The notes under the pieces: model-generated
The model's input: only the letters and a program-made list of their open reading frames with translations
Told to the model about the DNA's origin: nothing
Databases searched by the model: none
Translations under genes and position numbers: made by a program
Part shown: piece by piece, positions 1-6,950 of the stretch
Layout: every line of letters begins with the position of its first letter
Numbering within the stretch: the first letter of the stretch is position 1
Assembly (NCBI GenBank): GCA_016195585.1
Contig: JACPZJ010000235.1
Coordinates: 1-7,064, forward strand
DNA: 7,064 nucleotides
Reading direction: 5' to 3'
Origin: Nitrospirota bacterium
GTDB taxonomy: Bacteria > Nitrospirota > CAKKRA01 > 9FT-COMBO-42-15

Positions 1-713
1 ATAATCCCGCGGCCGGTGCTATAGGCATCTTTAATGCCCTCCAGTCCATGAATAAACGCCCCTGTGGGAAAATCCGGTCCTTTTACTGCCGTCATCAGTT
101 CTGCAATAGTTGTCTTGGGGTTGTCTATGAGGGACATCAGGCCGTCAATCACCTCTGAAAGATTATGCGGCGGGATATTCGTTGCCATGCCGACTGCAAT
201 GCCTGATGAGCCATTAATAAGAAGATTTGGCGTTCTTGTTGGAAGGACAACGGGTTCCTCTGTGGTCTCATCAAAATTTGGGGCAAAGGGTACTGTGTCC
301 TTATCAATATCGCGCAGCACCTCCTCTGCAATCTTTGTAAGTCTCGCCTCAGTATATCTATAAGCCGCAGGTGGGTCATCAATTGTTCCAAAGTTGCCCT
401 GACCATCAATCAATGGATAGCGCATATTAAAGTCCTGAGCCATCCTGACCATAGCATCATATATTGCTGTATCACCATGCGGGTGATATTTCTTAATCAC
501 CTCTCCAACAACGCCTGCGGATTTAGAGTATCTTTTATCGGAAAGGAGGCCTTCCCGCAGCATGGCATAAAGGATGCGCCTGTGCACAGGCTTCAGGCCG
601 TCCCTCACATCCGGAAGCGCCCTGCCAACAATTACACTCATAGAGTAATTGAGGTACGCTGTCTTCATCTCGTCTTCTATATTAACCAGTGTCTTCTTTT
701 CTTCGGTTATCAA
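1..713 (-). CDS. gyrA: DNA gyrase subunit A, N-terminal 237 codons (runs off the left edge)
   Basis: GyrA is the DNA breakage-reunion subunit of gyrase (A2B2), which introduces negative supercoils using ATP. Only the N-terminal part is visible and it contains no stop codon. The conserved opening of the family is present: NIEDEM (residues 11-16), SVIVGRALPDVRDGLKPVHRR (26-46), the quinolone-region motif HPHGDTAIYD (77-86), DGQGNFG (103-109), the catalytic tyrosine Y120 in RYTE, and NGSSGIAVGMATNIPPHNL (167-185). Residue 82, equivalent to E. coli Ser83, is Thr; D86, equivalent to Asp87, is kept. The segment before the catalytic Tyr reads IDDPPAA where E. coli has IDGDSAA, so one Gly is missing. 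The start is taken as TTG at 713, six nt after a GGAG ribosome binding site. The first in-frame ATG is codon 16 and would remove the conserved NIEDE segment. It lies 113 nt downstream of gyrB. The identity is certain and the start is very likely. Confidence 0.97.
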   Translation of the reverse strand, partial: MITEEKKTLVNIEDEMKTAYLNYSMSVIVGRALPDVRDGLKPVHRRILYAMLREGLLSDKRYSKSAGVVGEVIKKYHPHGDTAIYDAMVRMAQDFNMRYPLIDGQGNFGTIDDPPAAYRYTEARLTKIAEEVLRDIDKDTVPFAPNFDETTEEPVVLPTRTPNLLINGSSGIAVGMATNIPPHNLSEVIDGLMSLIDNPKTTIAELMTAVKGPDFPTGAFIHGLEGIKDAYSTGRGI

Positions 714-719
714 AATTAT

Positions 720-725
720 CTCCTT
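720..725 (-). promoter_or_regulatory. Ribosome binding site that fixes the gyrA TTG start
   Basis: On the minus strand this reads AAGGAG, followed by six bases (ATAATT) and then TTG. The match and spacing are ideal for a Shine-Dalgarno sequence, and no in-frame ATG or GTG lies nearby. It therefore supports a non-ATG start for gyrA. The palindromic element at 731-809 ends five bases upstream of it. Confidence 0.85.
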
Positions 726-730
726 TTTGT

Positions 731-809
731 ATGTCATTGCGAGGAGCGCCAGCGACGAAGCAATCTATGTCGTTGCGGAGAGATTGCTTCGCTTCGCTCG
801 CAATGACAT
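731..809. repeat. REP-like intergenic palindrome between gyrB and gyrA
   Basis: A 79-bp imperfect palindrome fills most of the gyrB-gyrA gap. The outer arms are ATGTCATTGCGAG (731-743) and its exact reverse complement (797-809), 13 bp. The inner arms are CGAAGCAATCT (756-766) and its exact reverse complement (781-791), 11 bp. The arms are separated by unequal bulges of 12 nt and 5 nt, and the loop is 767-780. The loop begins ATGTCGTTGCGGAG, a degraded direct copy of the outer arm. From memory, TCATTGCGAG...GAAGCAATC palindromes occur in many copies in unrelated bacterial genomes. They give rise to spurious peptides such as ARSASDEAI and RFARND, which this segment would also encode, so small ORFs across it should not be called genes. 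No U-run follows the hairpin in the gyrB-to-gyrA direction, so it is not a canonical terminator. It could be a folded mRNA element or simply a dispersed repeat. Confidence 0.8.
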
Positions 810-826
810 TTTGATAATGCGTTTGT

Positions 827-3301
827 CTAAATGTCCAGATTCGTTACCTCCAGCGCATGCTGCTGTATAAATTCCCTTCTCGGCTCTACCTGATCGCCCA
901 TCAGCACTGTAAATATCTCATCTGCTGCCACTATATCCTCAACCCTGATCTGCAGCAGTGTCCTCTTTTCAGGATCCATTGTGGTCTCCCAGAGCTGGCC
1001 CGGATTCATCTCGCCAAGGCCTTTATACCGCTGGATATAAAATCCCTCTTTGGCATCTTCAAGAACATAGCCTATAAGTTCTAATGTGGTATTCAGGGTC
1101 TTTTCTGTGCCATCCTTTTTTCTAACGTTGTAAGGCGGCAGGCCAAGGCCTGCAACCACAGGCGACTGGCTCCTTACCTCCTTAAACTCTGGTGATGAAA
1201 CCAGATCCTCATCAATCACTACCTCGCTCTTTGCGCCATTCTTCTTAACCTCACAGACAGCCTCGTATGCCTTATGCTCCTCATCATCAATAATGTCTAT
1301 CTTTATCTGTCTTTCAGGATAGATCTCGGCAAAAAGCCCTTTTACGCCATTTACCGCTTTTTGAAGTCTTGCCTTATTTTTAAGCAATGCCTTGTCAAAC
1401 TCCTCCTGCATGGCAAAGGCGCGGATGATATCAGCATCAATCTTTCTGTGGCCAAAGCGGGCTAACAACTGCTCAAAGGTGATCAGCCTCTTTAATATAT
1501 TGTCCAGCCTGTCGCCTGATATATAATTTCCTGCCCCCTTGCTCTTAACCTCAAGCTCATTTGCTGAAAGGTCTATCAGGTGCTCCTGCAAGGCCTTCTC
1601 ATCCTTTATATATCTCTCAGCCCTCCCTTTCTTTACCTTAAAGAGCGGCGGCTGGGCAATATAGATATATCCCTTTTCTATAAGGGCTGACATCTGCCTG
1701 TAGAAGAATGTTAAAAGGAGCGTTCTTATATGGGCGCCATCCACATCAGCATCTGTCATTATAATAATCTTATGGTAGCGCGCCTTGGCAGAATCAAAGT
1801 CCTCCTTGCCAATGCCTGTGCCGAGGGCTGTAATGAGTGTCCTTATCTCGTCGCTGCCCAGCATCTTGTCAAATCTTGCCTTTTCCACATTAAGTATCTT
1901 GCCTTTTAATGGCAGGATTGCCTGATTGCGCCTGTCCCTGCCCTGCTTTGCAGAGCCGCCGGCAGAATCACCCTCTACAATAAATATCTCTGATAGGGCA
2001 GGGTCTGCCTCTGCGCAGTCTGCGAGCTTCCCCGGAAGGGAGCTTACATCAAGGGCATTCTTTCTCCTTGTCAGCTCCTTTGCCTTTCTTGCTGCATCCC
2101 TTGCCCTCGCTGCATTTATAGCCTTTTCTGCTACCTTCCTCCCAATCGGCGGATGCTCCTCAAAAAACTCTGCTAACTTCTCATTCACCACCGTCTCTAC
2201 AATGCCCTTTACATCGCTGTTGCCGAGCTTTGCCTTTGTCTGGCCTTCAAACTGTGGATTCGGAAGTTTTATGCTTATAACAGCAGTCAGCCCCTCTCTT
2301 ACATCATCGCCGATTAATGATTCCTTATCGGTTTTTATAAAGCCGTTCTTCACAGCATAATTATTCACCACCCTTGTAAGGCCTGTCTTAAAACCGCTTA
2401 AGTGCGTGCCGCCATCAATGGTGTTTATATTGTTTGCAAAGGAAAAGATGTTCTCTGCGTAGCCGTCATTGTACTGAAGTGCAATCTCAAGGAACATCCC
2501 CTTTTTTTCGTCATAAATGGCTATGGGTTTGTGGATGGGCTCCTTATTCTTATTCAGGTGCTCAACAAAGGAGACAATGCCGCCCTTGTAGCAGAACTCC
2601 TGCTTCTTTTCCGTGCGCTCATCCTCAAGGGTGATCTGGAGGCCCTTATTTAAAAATGCGAGCTCCCTGAGCCTCTGCGCAAGCGTATCAAAGCTGATCT
2701 CTGTTGTCTCAAAGACCTCTGAATCAGGCTTAAAGGTTATTTTTGTGCCGCATTTTTTTGTCTTCCCTGTCTCCTCAAGCGGGCCAATAGGCTTCCCCCT
2801 TTTATACTCCTGCTGATAAACACCGCCATTTCTCTTTATCTCAAGCTCAAGCCGCTCTGAAAGGGCATTCACAACAGATACGCCAACGCCATGAAGGCCG
2901 CCAGAGACCTTGTATGCCTTATTGTCAAACTTGCCGCCTGCGTGGAGGATCGTCATGACTACCTCTGCAGCAGATTTTTTTTTATCAGGATGTATCTCTG
3001 TGGGTATGCCGCGGCCGTTGTCTATTACAGTAACGCTGTTATCTACATGTATTATGACCTCAACCTTATCGCAAAAACCTGCAAGCGCCTCATCAATGCT
3101 GTTGTCAACAACCTCATAAACAAGGTGGTGAAGTCCTGATGAGCCTGTGCTTCCTATATACATGGCAGGCCTTTTGCGAACAGCCTCAAGGCCTTCAAGT
3201 ATTGTTATCTTTTCAGCGCCATAGGTCTCCTGATTTGCTGTCTCTTTTTCTTGCTTCAATTCTCTTTTCTCCCTTCTATCCCTATTTTCTTCTGTCCTCA
3301 T
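827..3301 (-). CDS. gyrB: DNA gyrase subunit B, long form
   Basis: GyrB is the ATPase subunit of gyrase and pairs with the gyrA product next door. The GHKL ATPase domain shows the catalytic Glu E63 and Mg-binding N67 (EVVDNSIDEAL), D94 in DNGRGIP, the GGLHGVG lid (134-140), and the transducer QTK (354-356) before LGNSDVKGIV. The TOPRIM domain has E443 in EGDSAGGSAKQGRDRR and D517/D519/D521 in TDADVDGAHI. The tail has QRYKGLGEMNPGQLWETTMD (757-776) and ends in EVTNLDI. At 824 aa it is the long form: roughly residues 568-750 correspond to the insert seen in E. coli GyrB (804 aa) and absent from the short type (about 640 aa). The ATG at 3301 adds about 19 residues relative to E. coli, highly charged, and overlaps recF by 20 nt. 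A TTG at 3259 (810 aa) with a better-placed ribosome binding site is a real alternative. An in-frame TAA four codons upstream of the ATG excludes anything longer. Confidence 0.98.
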   Translation of the reverse strand: MRTEENRDRREKRELKQEKETANQETYGAEKITILEGLEAVRKRPAMYIGSTGSSGLHHLVYEVVDNSIDEALAGFCDKVEVIIHVDNSVTVIDNGRGIPTEIHPDKKKSAAEVVMTILHAGGKFDNKAYKVSGGLHGVGVSVVNALSERLELEIKRNGGVYQQEYKRGKPIGPLEETGKTKKCGTKITFKPDSEVFETTEISFDTLAQRLRELAFLNKGLQITLEDERTEKKQEFCYKGGIVSFVEHLNKNKEPIHKPIAIYDEKKGMFLEIALQYNDGYAENIFSFANNINTIDGGTHLSGFKTGLTRVVNNYAVKNGFIKTDKESLIGDDVREGLTAVISIKLPNPQFEGQTKAKLGNSDVKGIVETVVNEKLAEFFEEHPPIGRKVAEKAINAARARDAARKAKELTRRKNALDVSSLPGKLADCAEADPALSEIFIVEGDSAGGSAKQGRDRRNQAILPLKGKILNVEKARFDKMLGSDEIRTLITALGTGIGKEDFDSAKARYHKIIIMTDADVDGAHIRTLLLTFFYRQMSALIEKGYIYIAQPPLFKVKKGRAERYIKDEKALQEHLIDLSANELEVKSKGAGNYISGDRLDNILKRLITFEQLLARFGHRKIDADIIRAFAMQEEFDKALLKNKARLQKAVNGVKGLFAEIYPERQIKIDIIDDEEHKAYEAVCEVKKNGAKSEVVIDEDLVSSPEFKEVRSQSPVVAGLGLPPYNVRKKDGTEKTLNTTLELIGYVLEDAKEGFYIQRYKGLGEMNPGQLWETTMDPEKRTLLQIRVEDIVAADEIFTVLMGDQVEPRREFIQQHALEVTNLDI
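3269..3275 (-). promoter_or_regulatory. Ribosome binding site for an alternative gyrB TTG start
   Basis: On the minus strand this reads AAGGGAG, nine bases before an in-frame TTG at 3259-3257 (codon 15 of the longer gyrB). The upstream ATG at 3301 is less well served. An AGAAGGA (3303-3309) sits only one base from it, and a strong AAAGGAGG (3320-3327) is 18 bases away. Both of those lie inside recF. The TTG start would place gyrB 22 nt after the recF stop instead of overlapping it. The choice cannot be settled from this sequence alone. Confidence 0.45.
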
Positions 3302-4427
3302 ATCCTTCTGTTATTGCGCCCTCCTTTATCCAATAAAGAGCGCGTCCTGCCTTTTGTGATGGGATGCCCTCTTTTTTTGCAGCGGTGATAAAGACCTGCT
3401 CAATATCCATATTAATTATCTGTTCTATTAATGCCTCGCCACGCAGCTCATCAAGCTCAGAGAAGACATCATCTAAAAGTAAAATAGGGTATTCGCCGGA
3501 TCTTTGTTTATAAAGGGCTGTCTCGCTTAATTTAAGCGCCAGTATAGCCAGTCTGTGCTGGCCCTGCGAGAAGGTTGCCTTTGCATCATAATCATCAAGG
3601 ATAAATTGAAAATCGTCTCTGTGCGGGCCAATGAGGGTGTGGCCGTGCCTCAGTTCCTCTTCCCTCGCTCCCTGCAGTGCGTCCTGAAACCGCTTTTTTA
3701 CTGCATCTGCATCTACCGCTCCCTCCCCGGCAGGTATGATCGGAGAATTATAGAATATTGAGAGCCTCTTCTGGCCCCTGCTCAGTTCTTTAAATATCCC
3801 CTCTAAAAAAGACCTTATCTCTTCAACAAAGTTCTGTCTCTTTAATAAGAGCCTTGCGCCCTCCTCAATTAACTGGTCGTCCCATGCGGCAAGGAGCCCC
3901 TTCTCTGCGCCCTTCTTTCTATCCCTTATATCCCTTAAAAGGTGGTTTCGCTGCTGTAATATCTTATCATATCTGTTGATTGTTTTCAAGTAACTTGGAG
4001 CATGGGGAAGGATCGCCCTGTCAAAGTATCTGCGCCGCTCTGAGGGCTGGTCTTTGATGAGAAAAAGGTCGTCAGGTGAAAAGGTAATGACATGGGTCTC
4101 GCTTAGAAATTCGCTTGCCCTGCTTATCTTCCTGTTATTAACCTTTACCCTCTTGCCTTTATCATCAAGGAAAAGCGATATGTTTTTGGTCCCGCATCCG
4201 CCCTCTACTGCTGCTGAAATGACCGCCTCCCTTGCAGAGGTGTTTATCAGGTTCTTCTCCTCCTGCGTCCTGAAGGATTGAAGGGTATTAATAAAGTGAA
4301 TGGCCTCTAAAAGGTTTGTCTTTCCCTGGGCATTTTCACCGATAAGGATGTTTATTCCCCTTTTAAAAACAAGGGAGAGCTCAAAATAGTTTCTAAAATT
4401 CCTGAGCCTTAGTTCTTTTAAAAACAT
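3282..4427 (-). CDS. recF: DNA replication and repair protein RecF
   Basis: RecF is an SMC-like ABC ATPase. With RecO and RecR it helps load RecA on SSB-coated gaps at stalled or damaged replication forks. The sequence shows the N-terminal LRNFRNY (8-14) typical of the family, Walker A GENAQGKT (30-37), the RecF signature around SPDDLFLIKDQPSERRRYFD (117-136), the IGPHRDDF segment (266-273), the ABC signature SQGQ (287-290), and Walker B with D-loop LLLDDVFSELD (316-326). At 381 aa it is close to the usual 360-375 aa. The ATG at 4427 is the only reasonable start: an in-frame TGA lies nine codons upstream and no other initiation codon falls between. There is no clear Shine-Dalgarno before it, so translation may depend on coupling to dnaN, whose stop is 29 nt upstream. 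The 3' end overlaps gyrB if gyrB uses its ATG. Confidence 0.97.
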   Translation of the reverse strand: MFLKELRLRNFRNYFELSLVFKRGINILIGENAQGKTNLLEAIHFINTLQSFRTQEEKNLINTSAREAVISAAVEGGCGTKNISLFLDDKGKRVKVNNRKISRASEFLSETHVITFSPDDLFLIKDQPSERRRYFDRAILPHAPSYLKTINRYDKILQQRNHLLRDIRDRKKGAEKGLLAAWDDQLIEEGARLLLKRQNFVEEIRSFLEGIFKELSRGQKRLSIFYNSPIIPAGEGAVDADAVKKRFQDALQGAREEELRHGHTLIGPHRDDFQFILDDYDAKATFSQGQHRLAILALKLSETALYKQRSGEYPILLLDDVFSELDELRGEALIEQIINMDIEQVFITAAKKEGIPSQKAGRALYWIKEGAITEGYEDRRK

Positions 4428-4456
4428 TAAAGAAGTTGAATGGGGTTGCCCTCACC

Positions 4457-5554
4457 CTATACCCTCATCGGCATTACCACGCACAGGTAATCTTTGTCTG
4501 CCTTATCCCGGATGATGCAGGGGCTTAAGGGGTCTTGCAGCTCCAATATTATTGCATCGCCGTCTACCACAGAAAGGTTATCAAGGATATAGCGGGCATT
4601 AAAGCCCATGCTAAGCGGCAGGCCTTTATACTCTACCGGGATATCCTCTGTGGCCTCGCCCATGTCAGGATTGCTGGATGTGCAGGTTAGCCTTCCATCG
4701 GATAGTTCAATTTTTACTGCATTGGATTTTTCTCTTGAGAGTATTGATACCCTCCTCAATGCCCCCTCAAGGTTCTTTTTATTCACCTCAATCTTTATCT
4801 CATTTTTCTGCGGTATTACCTGCTGATAATTCGGATATGTCCCCTCCATGAGGCGCGAGATGATCTCTGTATTCCCCTTTTTAAATAATACGAGGTTCTT
4901 GCCAAAACCCATCTCTATGTTCTCGTCGCCCTCCTCATCAATCAGCTTCTTTACCTCTATCAGGGCCTTTTTAGGGATAATGGCTGTTGTTTCTGCGCCT
5001 CCCTTAATCTCCTTTTTAATTACTGCCAGACGGTGCCCATCTGTGCCTACAAACTGTATAGAATTCTTTGTGAGATTTAACAGCGCGCCATTTAATATAT
5101 ACCTTGTATCATTCTCTCCAACTGCAAAGATGGTTTTCTTTATCATGTCTGAGAGTGGCTTCTTCTCTAATGATATCAGCTTTCCCTTTTCTATCTCAGG
5201 TATTGCCGGGTATTCTTCCACAGGCGCACCCATCAGTGCAAACAGGCTGCTGCCAGACCTTAGCTCAAACCTCCCGCCTTCTGCAACAGTTATATTAATA
5301 TCCCCTTCCGGAAGCTCGCGGACAATTTCATACAGCTTCTTTGCGGATATAGCAATCCCGCCCTTCTCCTGTATTTCCCCCTTTGCGCTGCTTGCTATGC
5401 CGATTTCAAGGTCTGTTGCCGTCAGCCTGATGGCATCCGAGTCTGTTTCTATCTTTATATTGGAAAGGATCGGCATTGTAACCTTTTTTTCCACCACTCC
5501 CTGCGCCCTTTGCAATCCCATTAAGAGCTCCTTACGCCCGATCTTTAATCTCAT
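4457..5554 (-). CDS. dnaN: DNA polymerase III subunit beta (sliding clamp)
   Basis: DnaN dimerises into a ring that encircles DNA and tethers DNA polymerase III; it also binds MutS, MutL, ligase and other partners. The 365-aa length matches the family (E. coli 366) and fits three clamp domains at about residues 1-118, 128-247 and 249-365. Recognisable segments are MPILSNIKIE near residue 27, TATDLEIGI near 49, EEYPAIPE near 112, GTDGHRLAV near 171, EGTYPNY near 237 and the C-terminal VVMPMRV. The MPMR in that tail corresponds to residues of the partner-binding pocket in E. coli. The ATG at 5554 follows an AAAGGAG ribosome binding site at ideal spacing. It starts 18 nt after the dnaA stop, so the two are almost certainly co-transcribed. 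Nothing in it looks unusual. Confidence 0.98.
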   Translation of the reverse strand: MRLKIGRKELLMGLQRAQGVVEKKVTMPILSNIKIETDSDAIRLTATDLEIGIASSAKGEIQEKGGIAISAKKLYEIVRELPEGDINITVAEGGRFELRSGSSLFALMGAPVEEYPAIPEIEKGKLISLEKKPLSDMIKKTIFAVGENDTRYILNGALLNLTKNSIQFVGTDGHRLAVIKKEIKGGAETTAIIPKKALIEVKKLIDEEGDENIEMGFGKNLVLFKKGNTEIISRLMEGTYPNYQQVIPQKNEIKIEVNKKNLEGALRRVSILSREKSNAVKIELSDGRLTCTSSNPDMGEATEDIPVEYKGLPLSMGFNARYILDNLSVVDGDAIILELQDPLSPCIIRDKADKDYLCVVMPMRV

Positions 5555-5561
5555 TTTATCT

Positions 5562-5568
5562 CTCCTTT
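5562..5568 (-). promoter_or_regulatory. Strong ribosome binding site of dnaN
   Basis: On the minus strand this reads AAAGGAG, with seven bases to the dnaN ATG (5554-5552). It lies wholly within the 18-nt dnaA-dnaN gap and fixes the dnaN start. It is the best-placed Shine-Dalgarno in front of an ATG in this window, consistent with the high clamp levels cells need. Confidence 0.85.
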
Positions 5569-5572
5569 CCGT

Positions 5573-6904
5573 TTACTTTGATTTCAATGATTTTATCAAT
5601 GCCTCAATGGTATTTCTTATCTTTATATCCTTTTCTCTAAGCATCTCAATCTGCCTGCATGCATGCATTACTGTTGTGTGATCCTTTCCGCCAAAGTATT
5701 TTCCAATCTCCGGATATGAAAGGCTTGTAAGCTCCCTGCATAAGCACATGGCGATCTGCCGCGGCACCACCAGATTCTTTGTCCTCTTTTTGGACTTCAT
5801 CTCCAGCAGCTTTATCTGAAAGTGCTCTCCTACGACCTTTTGTATTGTCTCTGCAGTGATTGTCCTCTCATGCTCGCCGATTGTGGCCTTCAGTATCTCC
5901 TTTGCAAGGTCAACAGTAATCTCCTTTCCCGTAAGTGAGGAGAATGCCCCGAGCCTTATCAAGGCGCCCTCTAATTCCCTGATGTTTGACTTCACTGTAT
6001 CTACCAGAAAGAGTATTACCTCTTCAGAGAGCCTGATCCCTTCCCTCTCTACCTTATCCCTTAATATTGCCATCCTCGTTTCATAATCAGGCGGCTGGAT
6101 ATCTGCAATTAGGCCCCACTCAAACCTTGATCTCAGCCTCTCTTCTATATCAAGCATCTCCTTGGGATATTTATCGCTTGAGATTACAACCGGCCTATGC
6201 GCCTCATAAAGCGTATTAAAAGTATAAAAGAACTCCTCCTGCGACCTGTCCTTTCCTGCAAAAAACTGGATATCATCAACGAGGAGCATATCCACATTCC
6301 TGTATTTTTCCTTAAAAAGATACATCTTGTCATAGCGGATTGATGCTACCACCTCATTGGTAAACTGCTCTGCTGTAAGGTATATAATCCTGACATTTGA
6401 CTTGTTTTGTAATATATGGTCCCCAATAGCATTAATAAGGTGCGTCTTGCCAAGACCCACGCCGCCATATATAAATAGCGGATTATAGGATTTTCCAGGG
6501 TTTTCTGCGACTGCCTTTGCTGCTGCATGGGCAAACTGATTGCTTGGGCCGACGATGAAGTTCTTAAAGGCATATTTTCTGTTGAGCATCCTTTTTTCTT
6601 TGAAGAGATCATTTTTTTCTATTAATGCCTCTGGCGCTTCATTTTCTTTTACTGCCCCTATTGTCTCCTTATCAGGAATAAAATTAATCTTTATCTCGTT
6701 TTCCTGTGTCAGCTTTGTCAGTGTATCTTTTATCATGGAATAATAATTTGTCTTTAACCATTCACCATAATACCTGTTTGGCACAGAGATATTTAATTCT
6801 CCATTTACAAAAGACTTAAAAACGGTCGGTTTAAACCATAATTCATAGGTCTCTTTGTTTATGTTTTTTCTTATTAAATCAAGGCCTTCATTCCAGATGT
6901 CCAT
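5573..6904 (-). CDS. dnaA: Chromosomal replication initiator protein DnaA
   Basis: DnaA is an AAA+ ATPase that binds DnaA boxes at oriC, melts the origin and recruits the helicase. Domain I (about 1-75) has the usual TYELWFKP motif (19-26). Domain II is a short linker (about 80-105). The AAA+ domain III shows Walker A GGVGLGKT (147-154), Walker B LLVDD (207-211), sensor 1 ISSDK (241-245), the box VII arginine segment RLRSRF (256-261) and sensor 2 RELEGAL (309-315). Domain IV carries the DNA-binding signature around GGKDHTTVMHACRQI (405-419). At 443 aa it is of normal length with a short linker. Sensor 1 reads SSDKYP where many DnaA proteins have SSDRPP, a mild divergence. The ATG at 6904 follows a modest AGGAAAG ribosome binding site. 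The upstream region carries DnaA boxes overlapping the likely promoter, which suggests autoregulation. Confidence 0.98.
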   Translation of the reverse strand: MDIWNEGLDLIRKNINKETYELWFKPTVFKSFVNGELNISVPNRYYGEWLKTNYYSMIKDTLTKLTQENEIKINFIPDKETIGAVKENEAPEALIEKNDLFKEKRMLNRKYAFKNFIVGPSNQFAHAAAKAVAENPGKSYNPLFIYGGVGLGKTHLINAIGDHILQNKSNVRIIYLTAEQFTNEVVASIRYDKMYLFKEKYRNVDMLLVDDIQFFAGKDRSQEEFFYTFNTLYEAHRPVVISSDKYPKEMLDIEERLRSRFEWGLIADIQPPDYETRMAILRDKVEREGIRLSEEVILFLVDTVKSNIRELEGALIRLGAFSSLTGKEITVDLAKEILKATIGEHERTITAETIQKVVGEHFQIKLLEMKSKKRTKNLVVPRQIAMCLCRELTSLSYPEIGKYFGGKDHTTVMHACRQIEMLREKDIKIRNTIEALIKSLKSK

Positions 6905-6914
6905 ATTTAAAGTT

Positions 6915-6921
6915 CTTTCCT
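6915..6921 (-). promoter_or_regulatory. Probable ribosome binding site of dnaA
   Basis: On the minus strand this reads AGGAAAG, ten bases upstream of the dnaA ATG. It is a partial Shine-Dalgarno match with slightly long spacing, so weaker than those of dnaN and gyrA. Confidence 0.5.
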
Positions 6922-6930
6922 ATCTACAGG

Positions 6931-6939
6931 TTATACACA
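6931..6939 (+). promoter_or_regulatory. Perfect DnaA box
   Basis: TTATACACA matches the DnaA-box consensus TTATNCACA at every position. It lies 26 bp upstream of dnaA, where origin and autoregulatory boxes are commonly found. Confidence 0.8.
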
Positions 6940-6941
6940 GG

Positions 6942-6950
6942 TGTTAATAA
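6942..6950 (-). promoter_or_regulatory. Second DnaA box, one mismatch
   Basis: On the minus strand this reads TTATTAACA, one mismatch (A for C at position 6) from TTATNCACA. It is two bases from the perfect box and in the opposite orientation, and it falls in the spacer of the candidate dnaA promoter. The close pairing makes it more credible than an isolated near-match. Confidence 0.45.

Noticed and set aside
224..474. Possible frameshift or break in gyrA near the left edge
   Set aside because: Manual translation from 713 to 3 gives one uninterrupted frame with all expected motifs; the gene is simply cut by the window.
731..809. The palindrome as an intrinsic terminator for gyrB
   Set aside because: On the minus strand the hairpin is followed by ACAAAAAGGAG, with no U-run. 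On the plus strand only a short TTTT follows. Neither direction fits a canonical terminator.
477..870. Small plus-strand open frames spanning the gyrB-gyrA junction, with peptides such as HCEERQRRSNL and ARSASDEAI
   Set aside because: They lie antisense to gyrA and gyrB and are encoded by the intergenic palindrome. These peptides are typical artefacts of that repeat, with no start signal or family match.
4440..4465. Short GGG/CCC inverted repeat in the dnaN-recF gap
   Set aside because: Only about four base pairs can form, overlapping the dnaN stop codon; too weak to call a structure.
4848..5681. Long plus-strand open frame (277 codons) opposite dnaN and the end of dnaA
   Set aside because: It is antisense to two certain genes and its composition is Ser/Phe/Ile-rich, as expected from reading the complement of Lys/Glu-rich coding sequence. 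No recognisable domain.
6346..6612. Minus-strand 88-codon frame inside dnaA
   Set aside because: It is out of frame within the AAA+ domain of dnaA, whose motifs are intact, so it is a shadow frame.
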